Part shown: positions 53,900 to 62,620 of the stretch, piece by piece | Position numbering within the stretch: position 1 is the first letter of the stretch | Layout: each line of letters begins with the position of its first letter | Assembly: GCA_946480785.1 (NCBI GenBank) | Contig: CAMLLD010000019.1 | Location: 1-64,000 of the forward strand | DNA from: an uncultured Blastocatellia bacterium | Lineage (GTDB): Bacteria > Acidobacteriota > Blastocatellia > Pyrinomonadales > Pyrinomonadaceae | DNA: 64,000 nucleotides | Reading direction: 5' to 3' | The notes under the pieces: model-generated | Seen by the model: the letters and a program-made list of their open reading frames with translations, nothing else | What the model was told of the DNA's origin: nothing | Databases searched by the model: none | Made by a program: the position numbers and the translations under genes

Positions 53900-55036
53900 G
53901 TGTTTAGTCGATTCTTCAAAAACCGTGAAAAGATCCAGGCGGAAGAACCAGAGGGAAGGGATGAGACGAAGAAAACCTTCGCCGCCGGCTCGCTGTTCGA
54001 AGCGACGCTCGGCGGGATGCGCGAAGGACTTTTAGTCGTCAACAAAGACATGCGCGTCGTCGCCTCGAATCCCGCCGCGCACAAACTCTTCAGCAGTTCG
54101 CTGCGCCAACTCAACTCGCAACGTCTTACCGAACTGACGCGCAACCCCGCAATCTACAGCGCGTTTCTCGATGGTCTGAAAGGCAACGAAGTCACGGGCG
54201 TGAAAGTCGAGATACACGGTCCGGAGCGACAGGTGTTCGATCTGCGCGTCGTGCCAATCGGCAACGTGAACGGCAGCGGCGCGGAAGGCGCGCTCGGCGT
54301 CTTCTTCGACATCACACGCACCGAACGTCTCGAGCTCGTGCGTCAGGAATTTCTCTCCAACGTCTCGCACGAACTGCGCACGCCGCTCACGTCGATCATG
54401 GCGTTTGTCGAGACGCTCGAAAACGGCGCGAAGGAAGATCCCGAAAGCTGCCAGCGTTTTCTTTCGATCATTCGCAAGAACGCGTCGCGCATGCACATGC
54501 TCATCGACGACATCCTCGAGCTCACCGCGATCGAAGGCGGCGCGATCCAGTTGCGCGCTGCGGCGGTTGATTTGCACGAACTGGTGAACGACGTCTGCCT
54601 CTCGTTAACGACGCAAGCGCAGGCACGAAACGTCACGCTCGAAAACAACGTCGCGCCGGGCGTCACCGTCTACGCCGATTCACGGCGGCTCGAACAGATG
54701 CTGACAAACCTCGTCGATAACGGCATCAAGTTCAGTCACGAGAACGGGACTGTTTCGATCGAACACGAATCGGGAGAACGCGATCGCATTCTCGTCACCG
54801 ACGACGGCGACGGTATTCCCGCGCAGCATCTCGAACGGCTTTTCGAACGCTTCTACCGCGTCGACCGCGCGCGCTCGCGCGAACTCGGCGGCACCGGCCT
54901 CGGACTCGCCATCGTCAAGCACCTCGCACTCCTGCACGGCGGCGAGATCACGATCGAATCCGAGCTCGGAAAGGGCAGCACTTTCACCCTCCACCTGCCA
55001 AAAAACCCAAGTATTTCCGCAAATCCCCGCGCGTAA
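53900..55036 (+). CDS. phoR: PhoR-like sensor kinase lacking a membrane segment
   Basis: The kinase has a PAS domain (about 25-140, EATLGGMREGLLVVNKDMRVVASNPAAHKLF), HisKA with NVSHELRTPLTSIM (His about residue 157), and an ATPase domain (MLTNLVDNGIKFSH, VTDDGDGIPAQ, RELGGTGLGLAIVKHLALLHGG). The start is the GTG at 53900, 7 bases after phoB with AGGTGA before it, giving 378 residues. The only hydrophobic stretch in the longer open frame comes from the overlapping phoB sequence, so this PhoR appears cytoplasmic, unlike the membrane-anchored forms best known. It could still sense Pst through PhoU. Confidence 0.9.
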   Translation: MFSRFFKNREKIQAEEPEGRDETKKTFAAGSLFEATLGGMREGLLVVNKDMRVVASNPAAHKLFSSSLRQLNSQRLTELTRNPAIYSAFLDGLKGNEVTGVKVEIHGPERQVFDLRVVPIGNVNGSGAEGALGVFFDITRTERLELVRQEFLSNVSHELRTPLTSIMAFVETLENGAKEDPESCQRFLSIIRKNASRMHMLIDDILELTAIEGGAIQLRAAAVDLHELVNDVCLSLTTQAQARNVTLENNVAPGVTVYADSRRLEQMLTNLVDNGIKFSHENGTVSIEHESGERDRILVTDDGDGIPAQHLERLFERFYRVDRARSRELGGTGLGLAIVKHLALLHGGEITIESELGKGSTFTLHLPKNPSISANPRA

Positions 55037-55043
55037 AACAGTG

Positions 55044-55072
55044 TTGGCAATTTCGTGCGAGTCTGCCATAAT
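55044..55072 (+). promoter_or_regulatory. Sigma-70 promoter upstream of the small membrane protein gene
   Basis: TTGGCA (55044-55049) and CATAAT (55067-55072) are separated by 17 bases, starting right after the phoR stop. The predicted leader is about 95 bases and contains a small GACCG/CGGTC hairpin near 55144-55160, shortly before the ribosome-binding site. Confidence 0.6.
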
Positions 55073-55174
55073 ACGTGGCCAGATCTCGCCCTCGTTCTCT
55101 TCCCCGACAGCCCCGGAAGTCCTCAATCACATCGTGAGTATTGACCGATAGCGAAGCGGTCTGGGGAGATAAAT

Positions 55175-55366
55175 ATGCGAATGCGAAGAGTGTTACGATC
55201 TACGTCGGCGTTCGTGACTCAAGTGGGTGTGGCCGCGCTGAAAGCAGTGGTGACCAGCGTCGCACTCGGAGTGGTTTTGATTTCGGTAATGCAATACATA
55301 GGCGTGCCGGTCCCGAGCGCGCACGATCTACTCGGCGGCCTCTCAAGACTGACGCATTTTCAGTAA
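55175..55366 (+). CDS. Small single-pass membrane protein
   Basis: This is a 63-residue protein with a basic N terminus (MRMRRVLRS) and one hydrophobic helix (about 15-42, VTQVGVAALKAVVTSVALGVVLISVM). The ATG is preceded by GGGGAGATAAAT, a good ribosome-binding site, and a clear promoter lies upstream, so it is probably real. No family is recognised. It is located between phoR and the convergent porin gene but has its own promoter and no 11-base repeats. Confidence 0.65.
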   Translation: MRMRRVLRSTSAFVTQVGVAALKAVVTSVALGVVLISVMQYIGVPVPSAHDLLGGLSRLTHFQ

Positions 55367-55412
55367 GACCGGCGGCCCGCTCGCGCGGTAGCGCGTGGAT
55401 CAACGTTACGCG

Positions 55413-56993
55413 TTAAAACGAGAACACTAACTGCTGCTGCACGCGATACGTCATCGGTGTGAATGCGCCCAGCGGTACGAAGAAGTTGGGAAACTGCCCG
55501 CTGCTGCGCAGTTGGTGTTGAAAGTAGAACAGGCTCTGAAACGTCACCTTGCGCGAGATGCCGTATTCAAACCGGAAATGGTTCGTGCGAATGTTGACGC
55601 CGCTGTTCGTGCCGAGATCGTCGTCAGTTACCTGCGAGATCATCGAGTTCGCGCCTTTGATCGAGAAGATGTAAATGAACGCCGTGTCGCCGCGTTTCGT
55701 GATGCGACCGACCTGGACCGTGGCCAGCATTGCGTCGCGTTCGTTTATACCGGTGGCGACGTTGCGCGCGGCCTGCGCGTTGAACGTGATCGGGAACGCG
55801 TGATCGCCGTGCGTGAAGCCCGCGTAGTTCAAACGATACGTGAGTCGCAGGACCTGAAAACCGGGCGCGGTGTAGATCGCGCCGCCGGGTGTCGTGGTGG
55901 CGTTGCCGGTTCCGGTGAGTGGACCGGAGAGCGTTAGGCCGAGGCCGGGTTGGACCAGCAGGACCACGCCTTCCGCGGTTGACGCGAGCTGGATCTGATT
56001 TGGGTTGCGGTAGAGCTGAATGTCCGCGCCCGCCTGGCTACTCCATCTCTTATTGAAAGTCTGGTTCGCGAGGATGCCCTGGTGAAAGAGGTTCGCCGAG
56101 CGGCCGGTCGTGCCGACGATTTCGCCGGCGTGTGCGAGCGGACTGCCGGGCGCGATCACCGCGACGTTTGGATTAGTGAAGATGTACTGTCCGGCGCGAA
56201 ACTCAAGACTCGACAGACGGAAGTCATTCGCTTTGAAAGCAGCGACGTATTTTTCGTTGAAGCCGTTGAAGCGAATGTCGTCGTCGAAGAGAAAGCGCGA
56301 GTTGTCGGCGAAGACTTCCTGAACGCGGCCGCCCTGAAGCGTCACCGCTTTTTTGGGCCGGTACTCGATCCATGCTTCGTTGATCGAGATCGGCGCATGA
56401 GCCGTTACGGCGGTGAAATCCTGATCGCTACCGAGCGGATTGTTAAAAGCGCCGGTGGCGAGCTGGCCGTGGAAACTCAGGTTCGGGTGGATGTCCGTGT
56501 CGAGGTTCAGCCGGAAGCGATAGCGCGCGCGCACGTTTTGAACGTGTTGGAGCGGGGGATCGGGTGGTTCGGTTGCAGCACGCCAAATACCGTCGAAGCG
56601 CAGGCGAAAGTCGCCGCTGACGCGGACTGGGCCGATGCGCAGCGCCTGGTTTTCGAGTTTAGCGACACGCTGTTCGATTGGAGCCGCTTGTGTCGGTTGC
56701 GTAGCGGGCTCGGTTACAGCGGAGGCGGTCACAGGCGTAACGCCTGAGGGAGGGGATTTTAAAGATAATTTCTCTAGTAACGCCTGGATTGCTGCCTGCT
56801 GCTCCTCGATCGTTTTTTGAAGTTGATCGAGCTTCGCGTTTTGTCGTTCGACTTCTGTTTCGAGAGTTCGCACGCGTTCCGAAACATTAGTTTCCTGCGC
56901 GTGTGCGGCTGTGAAGGTGAAGAGAAGTAAGACTAAACAGAGACTAAGGCGAAGGGCGATACACGACTGTCCAGGGCTTTGCGAAAGCGTCAT
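55413..56993 (-). CDS. Outer-membrane porin with N-terminal coiled coil
   Basis: A signal peptide (LSLCLVLLLFTFTAAHA) is followed by a coiled coil (about 40-80, VRTLETEVERQNAKLDQLQKTIEEQQAAIQALLEKL), as in trimeric OprP/OprO and similar porins. A barrel follows with VSGDFRLRFDGIWR, ARYRFRLNLDTDIHPNLSFHGQLATG, INEAWIEYRP and a terminal Phe (VQQQLVFSF). The start at 56993 fits the promoter upstream; the longer frame from 57077 begins inside the PhoB-box region. It has 526 residues. With phosphate-starvation control, a phosphate or polyphosphate channel is a reasonable inference. Confidence 0.85.
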   Translation of the reverse strand: MTLSQSPGQSCIALRLSLCLVLLLFTFTAAHAQETNVSERVRTLETEVERQNAKLDQLQKTIEEQQAAIQALLEKLSLKSPPSGVTPVTASAVTEPATQPTQAAPIEQRVAKLENQALRIGPVRVSGDFRLRFDGIWRAATEPPDPPLQHVQNVRARYRFRLNLDTDIHPNLSFHGQLATGAFNNPLGSDQDFTAVTAHAPISINEAWIEYRPKKAVTLQGGRVQEVFADNSRFLFDDDIRFNGFNEKYVAAFKANDFRLSSLEFRAGQYIFTNPNVAVIAPGSPLAHAGEIVGTTGRSANLFHQGILANQTFNKRWSSQAGADIQLYRNPNQIQLASTAEGVVLLVQPGLGLTLSGPLTGTGNATTTPGGAIYTAPGFQVLRLTYRLNYAGFTHGDHAFPITFNAQAARNVATGINERDAMLATVQVGRITKRGDTAFIYIFSIKGANSMISQVTDDDLGTNSGVNIRTNHFRFEYGISRKVTFQSLFYFQHQLRSSGQFPNFFVPLGAFTPMTYRVQQQLVFSF

Positions 56994-57050
56994 GGCTTGG
57001 TTCCTCGTGCGCGGTCTAGTTTTCCGTTTGAATGCTTTGAAGAACGGCCT

Positions 57051-57104
57051 AGCGTATGGCCGTAGCCTTACATCCACCTTGCTATGAAGTTACAACTATG
57101 TGAA
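57051..57104 (-). promoter_or_regulatory. PhoB-box-type promoter of the porin gene
   Basis: On the minus strand TTCACA (57104-57099), GTAACT (57093-57088), GCAAGG (57082-57077) and GTAAGG (57071-57066) recur every 11 bases. They are followed by 9 bases (CTACGGCCA) and TACGCT (57056-57051). The third repeat is poor. The spacer TGGAT before the last repeat is identical to that at pstS. The predicted leader is about 50 bases. Confidence 0.65.
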
Positions 57105-57114
57105 TAGACTCTTT

Positions 57115-57170
57115 GGAGTGCGCCGACTTGTCGGCGCTTTGGCCAAAGCGGTGACAAGTCCCCGCACTCC
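57115..57170. repeat. Large REP-like imperfect palindrome
   Basis: The 56-base element has outer arms GGAGTGCG and CGCACTCC, inner GACTTGTC and GACAAGTC, and a perfect GCTTTGGCCAAAGC core centred between 57142 and 57143. Within it GCGCCGAC-TT-GTCGGCGC also forms its own hairpin. Elements with this GGAGTGCG...GACTTGTC...TTTGG layout are, to my knowledge, dispersed in several soil-bacterial genomes. It separates the porin promoter from the nuoA promoter. Confidence 0.75.
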
Positions 57171-57197
57171 ATGACGCCTGTGAAAAAGAGACTATCG

Positions 57198-57226
57198 TTG
57201 ACAAGCTTCTCACACGCCCGTACTAT
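57198..57226 (+). promoter_or_regulatory. Sigma-70 promoter of nuoA
   Basis: TTGACA (57198-57203) and TACTAT (57221-57226) lie 17 bases apart, about 40 bases before the nuoA ATG. It is a near-consensus housekeeping promoter. Confidence 0.75.
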
Positions 57227-57264
57227 TTTGGGCGTTATCTATTCTTCCGGCTTTCCCCAACAGG

Positions 57265-57684
57265 ATGATGCTTCTTCAGGCGGTAACGACGACAACAGCG
57301 CCGACTGTCGGCAGTCCGATCACAGCTTACTGGCCGGTCATGATCTTTTTCGGCGTAGCTGTAATCTTTCCCATTCTGCCGCTCATTCTTGGGCGCTTTC
57401 TCCGGCCGATCAAATACGAAAAGAACAAGATGCGGCCCTACGAGTGCGGCATCGATCCGACGACCGAAGCACACGAGCGATTCACCGTGCGCTATTACAT
57501 CGTCGCGATGCTCTTTCTGATCTTCGACGTCGAAACCATCTTCCTGCTGCCGTGGGCAATTATCTTCATGGGCGATGACTTTTCCTTTACAAAATTCGCG
57601 CTCGTCGAGATGTTTGTCTTTATAGCGATTCTGGTCGTTGGTTACTACTACGCCTGGCGCAAAGGCGCGCTGGAGTGGGCCTAG
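57265..57684 (+). CDS. nuoA: NADH-quinone oxidoreductase subunit A
   Basis: This is a small membrane subunit of complex I, 139 residues, three helices (PVMIFFGVAVIFPILPLIL, YYIVAMLFLIFDVETIFLLPWAIIFM, FALVEMFVFIAILVVGYYYAW). The loop with KYEKNKMRPYECGIDPTTEAHERFTVRYY and the acidic FDVET motif are diagnostic of NuoA. The first ~18 residues are a Thr-rich extension; the second Met, one codon later, is an alternative start. It is followed 3 bases later by nuoB. Confidence 0.95.
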   Translation: MMLLQAVTTTTAPTVGSPITAYWPVMIFFGVAVIFPILPLILGRFLRPIKYEKNKMRPYECGIDPTTEAHERFTVRYYIVAMLFLIFDVETIFLLPWAIIFMGDDFSFTKFALVEMFVFIAILVVGYYYAWRKGALEWA

Positions 57685-57687
57685 TTT

Positions 57688-58320
57688 ATGGCTGAACACG
57701 AAGAAGGATTTGTTTTAACTACCGTCGATTCGATTATGAATTCGATTCGGCGCACCGTCGGGGCGAAGACCGTCGACATTGCCGCACCGGTCGTGAACTG
57801 GGCGCGCAAGTCGGCCTTGTGGCCCATGACGTTTGGGCTCGCGTGTTGCGCCATCGAGATGATCGCCACGGGCGCCGGACGTTTTGACATCGACCGTTTC
57901 GGCGCGGGCGTGTTCCGCCCGAGTCCGCGACAAAGCGATCTGATCATCATTGCGGGAACCGTGACTTTGAAGATGGGACCGGTAGTGCGGCGCGTTTACG
58001 ATCAGATGCCCGAGCCGAAGTGGGCCATCGCGATGGGTGCGTGCGCTTCGACTGGTGGACCATTCGATTCTTATTCGACGATGCAAGGCGTGGATCGTTG
58101 TATCCCTGTCGATGTTTACATTCCTGGTTGTCCCCCGCGTCCTGAAGCGCTGCTCTATGGGCTGATGCGTTTGCAGGACATCATCATGCGTGAAGCTCCG
58201 TCGGCTTACATTTTTGAAAGTGATGGAACGGTTCGCCGGCAGCGTACCTTCGCGGATGAGAACCTATTGGTAGACGCCGCAATGGGCGTCAATGACGCTG
58301 CGGTGTCGCAGCATTCTTAG
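57688..58320 (+). CDS. nuoB: NADH-quinone oxidoreductase subunit B
   Basis: NuoB is the peripheral-arm subunit carrying the N2 [4Fe-4S] cluster. The cluster ligands are visible: the adjacent Cys pair in [14 protein letters not shown], the Cys in [12 protein letters not shown], and the Cys in [16 protein letters not shown]. It has 210 residues with ~30 extra residues at the C terminus beyond the usual core. No nuoC or nuoD follows, so the nuo genes are split in this genome. Confidence 0.96.
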   Translation: MAEHEEGFVLTTVDSIMNSIRRTVGAKTVDIAAPVVNWARKSALWPMTFGLACCAIEMIATGAGRFDIDRFGAGVFRPSPRQSDLIIIAGTVTLKMGPVVRRVYDQMPEPKWAIAMGACASTGGPFDSYSTMQGVDRCIPVDVYIPGCPPRPEALLYGLMRLQDIIMREAPSAYIFESDGTVRRQRTFADENLLVDAAMGVNDAAVSQHS

Positions 58321-58338
58321 CGGGAGGAGTAAAGAGTA

Positions 58339-58980
58339 ATGAAGAAACTTAGTTTGATAGCGCTGATAACAACGCTAACGCTTTTTAGCAGTGCCTTATT
58401 GGTAAACGCGCAAACAAAACCAGCTCTGCGACGGCGAACGCCGGTCCGGCGCACAACAGTGGCGCCGCTGGTCCCCGTTGGCACAGATCTTAAAGTCCGC
58501 ATCAACGACACGCTTTCGAGTAAAGACTCGCGCATCGGCGATCGCTTCACGGCGACTGTGATCGATCCGAGTCGTTTTGATGAAGCACGATTGACCGGCC
58601 ATATCAGCTCGATTCAGAAGTCAGGCAAGATCAAAGGCCGGACGAGCATGAATCTCGCGTTTGATTCGATCGAGATGCGTGATGGTCGACGCGGCGTATT
58701 GCGCGGTTACGTGACGAGAGTTTACGGTTCAGATTCCGGGCGCGCCGATAACGAAGGCGGGGTGGAGTCGAGCAGCCGTACCAAGCAAAGCGTCAAGCGC
58801 GCAGGCATTGGCGCGACTGTCGGTGCGATCGTCGGTGGCATCGCGGGCGGCGGCAAGGGCGCGGCGATCGGTTTGATTATCGGCGGCGCGGGTGGCGCAG
58901 GCTCGTTGGCGGTGCAGGGAAGCAAGGAGTTGAAGATCGAGTCCGGCACGGAGATGCTGGTGCACGTCACGCGCGGCTAG
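58339..58980 (+). CDS. Exported protein with glycine-zipper region
   Basis: The signal peptide (LSLIALITTLTLFSSALLVNA) precedes an Arg-rich segment (ALRRRTPVRRTTVAP). A ~90-residue beta-rich domain follows (VGTDLKVRINDTLSSKDSRIGDRFTATVIDP), and then a Gly-rich hydrophobic zipper (GIGATVGAIVGGIAGGGKGAAIGLIIGGAGGAGSL) of the kind that inserts into or associates with membranes. The function is unknown. The ATG is behind GGGAGGAG. A strong terminator follows. Length is 213 residues. Confidence 0.78.
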   Translation: MKKLSLIALITTLTLFSSALLVNAQTKPALRRRTPVRRTTVAPLVPVGTDLKVRINDTLSSKDSRIGDRFTATVIDPSRFDEARLTGHISSIQKSGKIKGRTSMNLAFDSIEMRDGRRGVLRGYVTRVYGSDSGRADNEGGVESSSRTKQSVKRAGIGATVGAIVGGIAGGGKGAAIGLIIGGAGGAGSLAVQGSKELKIESGTEMLVHVTRG

Positions 58981-59004
58981 CCGTTTAGAAAACTTGCAGA
59001 ATCA

Positions 59005-59035
59005 GGGGAAGCGGTTCAGCCGTTTCCCCTTTTTT
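59005..59035 (+). terminator. Rho-independent terminator
   Basis: GGGGAAGCGG (59005-59014) pairs with CCGTTTCCCC (59020-59029), ten pairs including one G-U, around a 5-base loop, followed directly by TTTTTT. It ends the transcript of the glycine-zipper gene and separates it from the sigma factor. Confidence 0.9.
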
Positions 59036-59090
59036 GTGTTTAGCTGTGGAAGAAAATCGCGATCGGGTTCGTCTAAGAGTTGGTGAAGCG

Positions 59091-59681
59091 ATGGAGCAGC
59101 GCGCGGTGATGGCCCAAAAACTTATCGACGGAGCAGTAATCGAAGCCTGCCAACAGGGCGACCGCGACGCTTTTCAACTCCTTTTCGAGACTTACAAAGA
59201 CAAGGTTTTCTCGCTTGCCGTCTATTCCGCGGGCGGTGACCGCGCCGTCGCTGACGACGTCACCCAACAGATCTTTCTGAAGTTGTTCACGGCCATTCGG
59301 CAGTTTCGCGGCGACTCGGAGTTTACGACCTGGCTTTACCGGCTCGTGGTCAACGCGTGTCTCGACGAACGGCGGCGGCGCAAGCGTTGGCTGCCGTGGG
59401 GTGAGACTCTGGCCCTGACAAACCAGAGCGAAAAGAAACCACAGGAACAGCGGTTTGCGCGGCTTGAAGTTAGCGAAGGGGTGCAGCAGGCGATTGCGGA
59501 GTTGAAGCCGAAGTTTCGTTTGCCGATTTTGTTGAAGTACATCGAGGGTTTGTCTTACGAGGAGATCGCGAGCGTGATGGGTTGTTCGAAAGGCACGGTG
59601 GCTTCACGGCTCAATCGCGGGCACAGCCAGTTGGCAAAGCGGCTTGCGCATTTGAATGATGCCGCTGCGTGGGGCGACTGA
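59091..59681 (+). CDS. ECF-type sigma factor
   Basis: This is a 196-residue RNA polymerase sigma factor with regions 2 and 4 only. Region 2 is CQQGDRDAFQLLFETYKDKVFSLAV followed by DDVTQQIFLKLFTAIRQFRGDSEFTTWLYRLVVNACLDERRRRKR. Region 4 is LKPKFRLPILLKYIEGLSYEEIASVMGCSKGTVASRLNRGHSQLAKRL. The ATG at 59091, with GGTGA just upstream, was preferred; GTG 59046 and a TTG inside the terminator T tract are longer alternatives. It is followed by its probable anti-sigma factor, so the pair forms an extracytoplasmic stress module. Confidence 0.9.
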   Translation: MEQRAVMAQKLIDGAVIEACQQGDRDAFQLLFETYKDKVFSLAVYSAGGDRAVADDVTQQIFLKLFTAIRQFRGDSEFTTWLYRLVVNACLDERRRRKRWLPWGETLALTNQSEKKPQEQRFARLEVSEGVQQAIAELKPKFRLPILLKYIEGLSYEEIASVMGCSKGTVASRLNRGHSQLAKRLAHLNDAAAWGD

Positions 59682-59713
59682 AGTTTTTGGTTCGTGAAGT
59701 TTTACGGAGAGTG

Positions 59714-60895
59714 ATGATGTTTTCGAGGCATGTGACTAAAGACATTTCAGCTTACTGTCACGGGGAGTTGTCGCCGGAGGCGTCGCGGCAGTTTGCGGAG
59801 CACGTTATTGCGTGCGCGAAATGCCGGCGAGAGTTTGAAGAGATCAAGTCGGGGATCAGGTTCGCGGAACAGTTGCCGCTGGTATCCGCGCCGGAAATGC
59901 TTTGGTCGAAGCTTCAAGCGTCGCTCGGTTCTGAGAGAAAGAGTTCCGCGGTGGTTAGGCCATGGTGGCAAGCAAGCGCGGCCGCGGTGGCGGCGGTGTT
60001 GCTGGTTATCGGCGGGTTAGGGGTTTGGTGGTTTTGGACCAGGGGATTTAAGAACGCTTTGCCGAAGGGCTCGTGGGAAGTGCAAAGACTGGATGGTGCG
60101 CCGCGGATTGGGGAGAAGAGGATTGGCGCTCGAGGTGAGCTCGGAGTGGGCGAGTGGTTGGAGACCGATGGAAATTCGCGCGCGCAGATCGCGGTCAGTT
60201 CGATCGGTCAGGTCAACATCGATGAAAACACGCGCGTGCGTTTAGTGGAGACTGAGCCGACCGAACATCGGCTCGAGCTCGCGCGAGGAAAATTGAGCGC
60301 GAGGATCTGGGCGCCGCCGCGGCTGTTCTTTGTCGACACGCCGTCAGCAGTGGCTGCGGATCTTGGTTGTGCTTACACGCTCGAAGTTGACGATCACGGC
60401 GCGGGCGTGTTGCGCGTCACGTCGGGTTGGGTGGCGCTGCAGTTGAAAGATCGCGAGTCGATGGTGCCGGCGGAGGCGGCGTGCGAGACGCGGCCGGGAG
60501 TTGGACCAGGCACGCCGTATTTCGTAGACGCGCCCGCGTCGTTTCGTTCGGCTCTCGAAACTATCGACTTCGAAAACGATCCGGCCGCGAAAGCCGGCGC
60601 GCTGGACGTGATGTTGCGTGAGGCGCGCACGCGCGACACGCTCACGTTGTGGCACCTGCTGGCGCGAGTTGAAGGAAACGATCGCGCGCGCGTCTACGAC
60701 AAGATCGCGACCTTCGTCCCACCACCCGACGGCGTTACGCGTGAGGGCATCATGAACCTGGACCAAACGATGCTCGATCGCTGGAAGGACTCACTCGAAG
60801 CGAGTTGGTTCGTCAACAACACGATCGTGCCGAAACCGATTGCCGAAGGCTACTGGCGCGTGAAGAACGGCGTCGTTCGCCGGTTGAAACAGTAG
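59714..60895 (+). CDS. Anti-sigma factor with zinc-finger and FecR-like domains
   Basis: The N-terminal ~50 residues form a ZAS-type anti-sigma domain with the metal motif AEHVIACAKCRREF (HxxxCxxC). One transmembrane helix follows (about 85-105, ASAAAVAAVLLVIGGLGVWWFW), then a periplasmic FecR-like domain (ARGELGVGEWLETDGNSRAQIAVSSIGQVNIDENTRVRLVE, FFVDTPSAVAADLGCAYTLEV). The ~120-residue C-terminal part is helical and unassigned. It should hold the upstream sigma factor at the membrane until an envelope signal arrives. GGAGA lies before the tandem ATG codons 59714/59717; either may be used. Confidence 0.87.
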   Translation: MMFSRHVTKDISAYCHGELSPEASRQFAEHVIACAKCRREFEEIKSGIRFAEQLPLVSAPEMLWSKLQASLGSERKSSAVVRPWWQASAAAVAAVLLVIGGLGVWWFWTRGFKNALPKGSWEVQRLDGAPRIGEKRIGARGELGVGEWLETDGNSRAQIAVSSIGQVNIDENTRVRLVETEPTEHRLELARGKLSARIWAPPRLFFVDTPSAVAADLGCAYTLEVDDHGAGVLRVTSGWVALQLKDRESMVPAEAACETRPGVGPGTPYFVDAPASFRSALETIDFENDPAAKAGALDVMLREARTRDTLTLWHLLARVEGNDRARVYDKIATFVPPPDGVTREGIMNLDQTMLDRWKDSLEASWFVNNTIVPKPIAEGYWRVKNGVVRRLKQ

Positions 60896-60898
60896 CCT

Positions 60899-61531
60899 CT
60901 ACGTCCCCGACAGATGTCGCGTGTCGTTTATCGTTAGCACGCGGACGAACCCGTCGTCACGCAACTCAAACCTCGTGATCGCGCAGTTCGCGTTGCTAAT
61001 CCAAACGGGTTTCAACTCGGGCGCGTCCAGCGCGCCCATCAGGTGCAGAGCAAGGATGCAGATCGTACCGGTGTGACTGAAGACCGCGATCTTCCCGCCG
61101 CGGTGTTGCGCAATGATCTCGTCGAGTTTTTGCCACGCGCGATCGAGCAGTTGGCGATAACTCTCGCCGCCCGTCAACACGTGCTCGAAATCGCGTCGCA
61201 GCAGCGCGGCATACTCCGCCGGATGTTGCTGCGCGGCGTCTTCGAACGTCAGACCTTCCATAACACCAACGCTGCGTTCGCGAAACGCGTTGGTCGGATT
61301 GACCGTCAAACCCGTCAGCTTCGCAAGCGATTGGGCCGTCTCCATCGCGCGTGCGAGGTCGCTCGAGTAGATCGCCGTTATGCCTTCGTTTACGAGAGAG
61401 CGCGCAGTGGCTTGCGCCTGTTTGCGGCCGCGCGGCGAGAGCGGCGTAGCGGTGTGGCCGCCAAAACGGCGTGCGGCGTTTCCTTCCGACTGGCCGTGCC
61501 GGATGAGAAGGACGTGCGTATCGTGGGGCAT
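60899..61531 (-). CDS. Histidine phosphatase family protein
   Basis: This 210-residue phosphoglycerate-mutase-like phosphatase has the catalytic motif VLLIRHGQSEGNAARRFGGH, IYSSDLARAMETAQSLA (second Arg), RERSVGVMEGLTFED (acid Glu) and AVFSHTGTICILALHLMG (second His). Members include alpha-ribazole phosphatase (CobC) and broad-specificity phosphatases; substrate is not decided by sequence. The gene lies 12 bases downstream of prfA on the same strand and is probably co-transcribed with it. Confidence 0.88.
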   Translation of the reverse strand: MPHDTHVLLIRHGQSEGNAARRFGGHTATPLSPRGRKQAQATARSLVNEGITAIYSSDLARAMETAQSLAKLTGLTVNPTNAFRERSVGVMEGLTFEDAAQQHPAEYAALLRRDFEHVLTGGESYRQLLDRAWQKLDEIIAQHRGGKIAVFSHTGTICILALHLMGALDAPELKPVWISNANCAITRFELRDDGFVRVLTINDTRHLSGT

Positions 61532-61543
61532 CGCGCCTTTAAT

Positions 61544-62620
61544 CTAAGCGGCGACGGCTTCGGTCTTCAACTTCTCCGCCTGGTAGTGAGCGACGAGCGC
61601 GTCGATGAAGGGATCGAGGTTGCCTTCCATCACGAGGTCGAGTTGGTGAATTGTTAATCCGATACGGTGATCGCTGACCCGGTTCTCTTTGAAGTTGTAC
61701 GTGCGAATCTTCTCGGAACGATCGCCGGAGCCAACCATCGAGCGGCGCTCACTCGCCTGCGCTTCGTGTTGCTTCTGCTCTTCGATCTCCTGCAAGCGCG
61801 CACGCAAAACGCGCATCGCCTTTTCGCGATTCTTGATCTGCGACTTCTCATCCTGCATCGACACGACGACGCCCGTCGGCAAGTGCGTCAGCCGCACCGC
61901 GGAGTACGTTGTGTTCACTGACTGCCCGCCTGGACCAGACGAACAGAACGTATCGATGCGCAAGTCTTTCTGATCGATCTTCACGTCGACTTCTTCCGCT
62001 TCGGGCAACACTGCGACTGTCACCGCCGAAGTATGAATCCGTCCACTCGCTTCGGTCTGCGGCACACGCTGCACGCGATGCACGCCCGACTCGTGTTTGA
62101 GTTTCGAATAAACTTTGTCGCCTTCGATCAAAACGATCGCTTCCTTGAGACCGCCGATGCCCGACTCCGACGCGTCCATTACTTCAAAACGCCAGCGCTG
62201 CTTCTCCGAATAACGCGCGTACATGCGCACCATCTCCGCGGCGAAGAGCGTCGCTTCATCACCGCCGGTGCCCGCGCGGATTTCGAGAATGACATTCTTC
62301 TCGTCGTTCGGATCGGTCGGAATCAACAACAGCCGCAGTTCCTTTTCGTTCTCTTCGAGACGCGCTTGCAAAGCTTCCAGCTCAACTCGTGCCATCTCGC
62401 GCATCTCTTCGTCGTCGGCAGTGTCGAGCAGTTCGCGCGTGCCGCTGAGCTCTTCGTTCAAGCCCTTCCACGCGTGATACTTCTGCACGACCTCTTCGAG
62501 CGTGCGGTGCTGTTTCGCGGCTTTCGCGTACGCAGACGGATTCGCGAGCAACTCAGGCGAGGAAAGCTCCTGCGTCAACTCTTCGTAGCGATGGGCAATC
62601 TGTTCGAGTTTGTCTAACAT
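61544..62620 (-). CDS. prfA: Peptide chain release factor 1
   Basis: RF1 ends translation at UAA and UAG. The 358-residue protein has the peptidyl-hydrolase motif [22 protein letters not shown] and the stop-recognition tripeptide in [18 protein letters not shown], where the usual PAT reads PQT, still PxT of RF1 and not SPF of RF2. RF1 does not read UGA, so it would not compete with the proposed selenocysteine codon at 40861. The start region contains a triplicated ribosome-site-plus-ATG unit, listed separately. Confidence 0.96.
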   Translation of the reverse strand: MLDKLEQIAHRYEELTQELSSPELLANPSAYAKAAKQHRTLEEVVQKYHAWKGLNEELSGTRELLDTADDEEMREMARVELEALQARLEENEKELRLLLIPTDPNDEKNVILEIRAGTGGDEATLFAAEMVRMYARYSEKQRWRFEVMDASESGIGGLKEAIVLIEGDKVYSKLKHESGVHRVQRVPQTEASGRIHTSAVTVAVLPEAEEVDVKIDQKDLRIDTFCSSGPGGQSVNTTYSAVRLTHLPTGVVVSMQDEKSQIKNREKAMRVLRARLQEIEEQKQHEAQASERRSMVGSGDRSEKIRTYNFKENRVSDHRIGLTIHQLDLVMEGNLDPFIDALVAHYQAEKLKTEAVAA

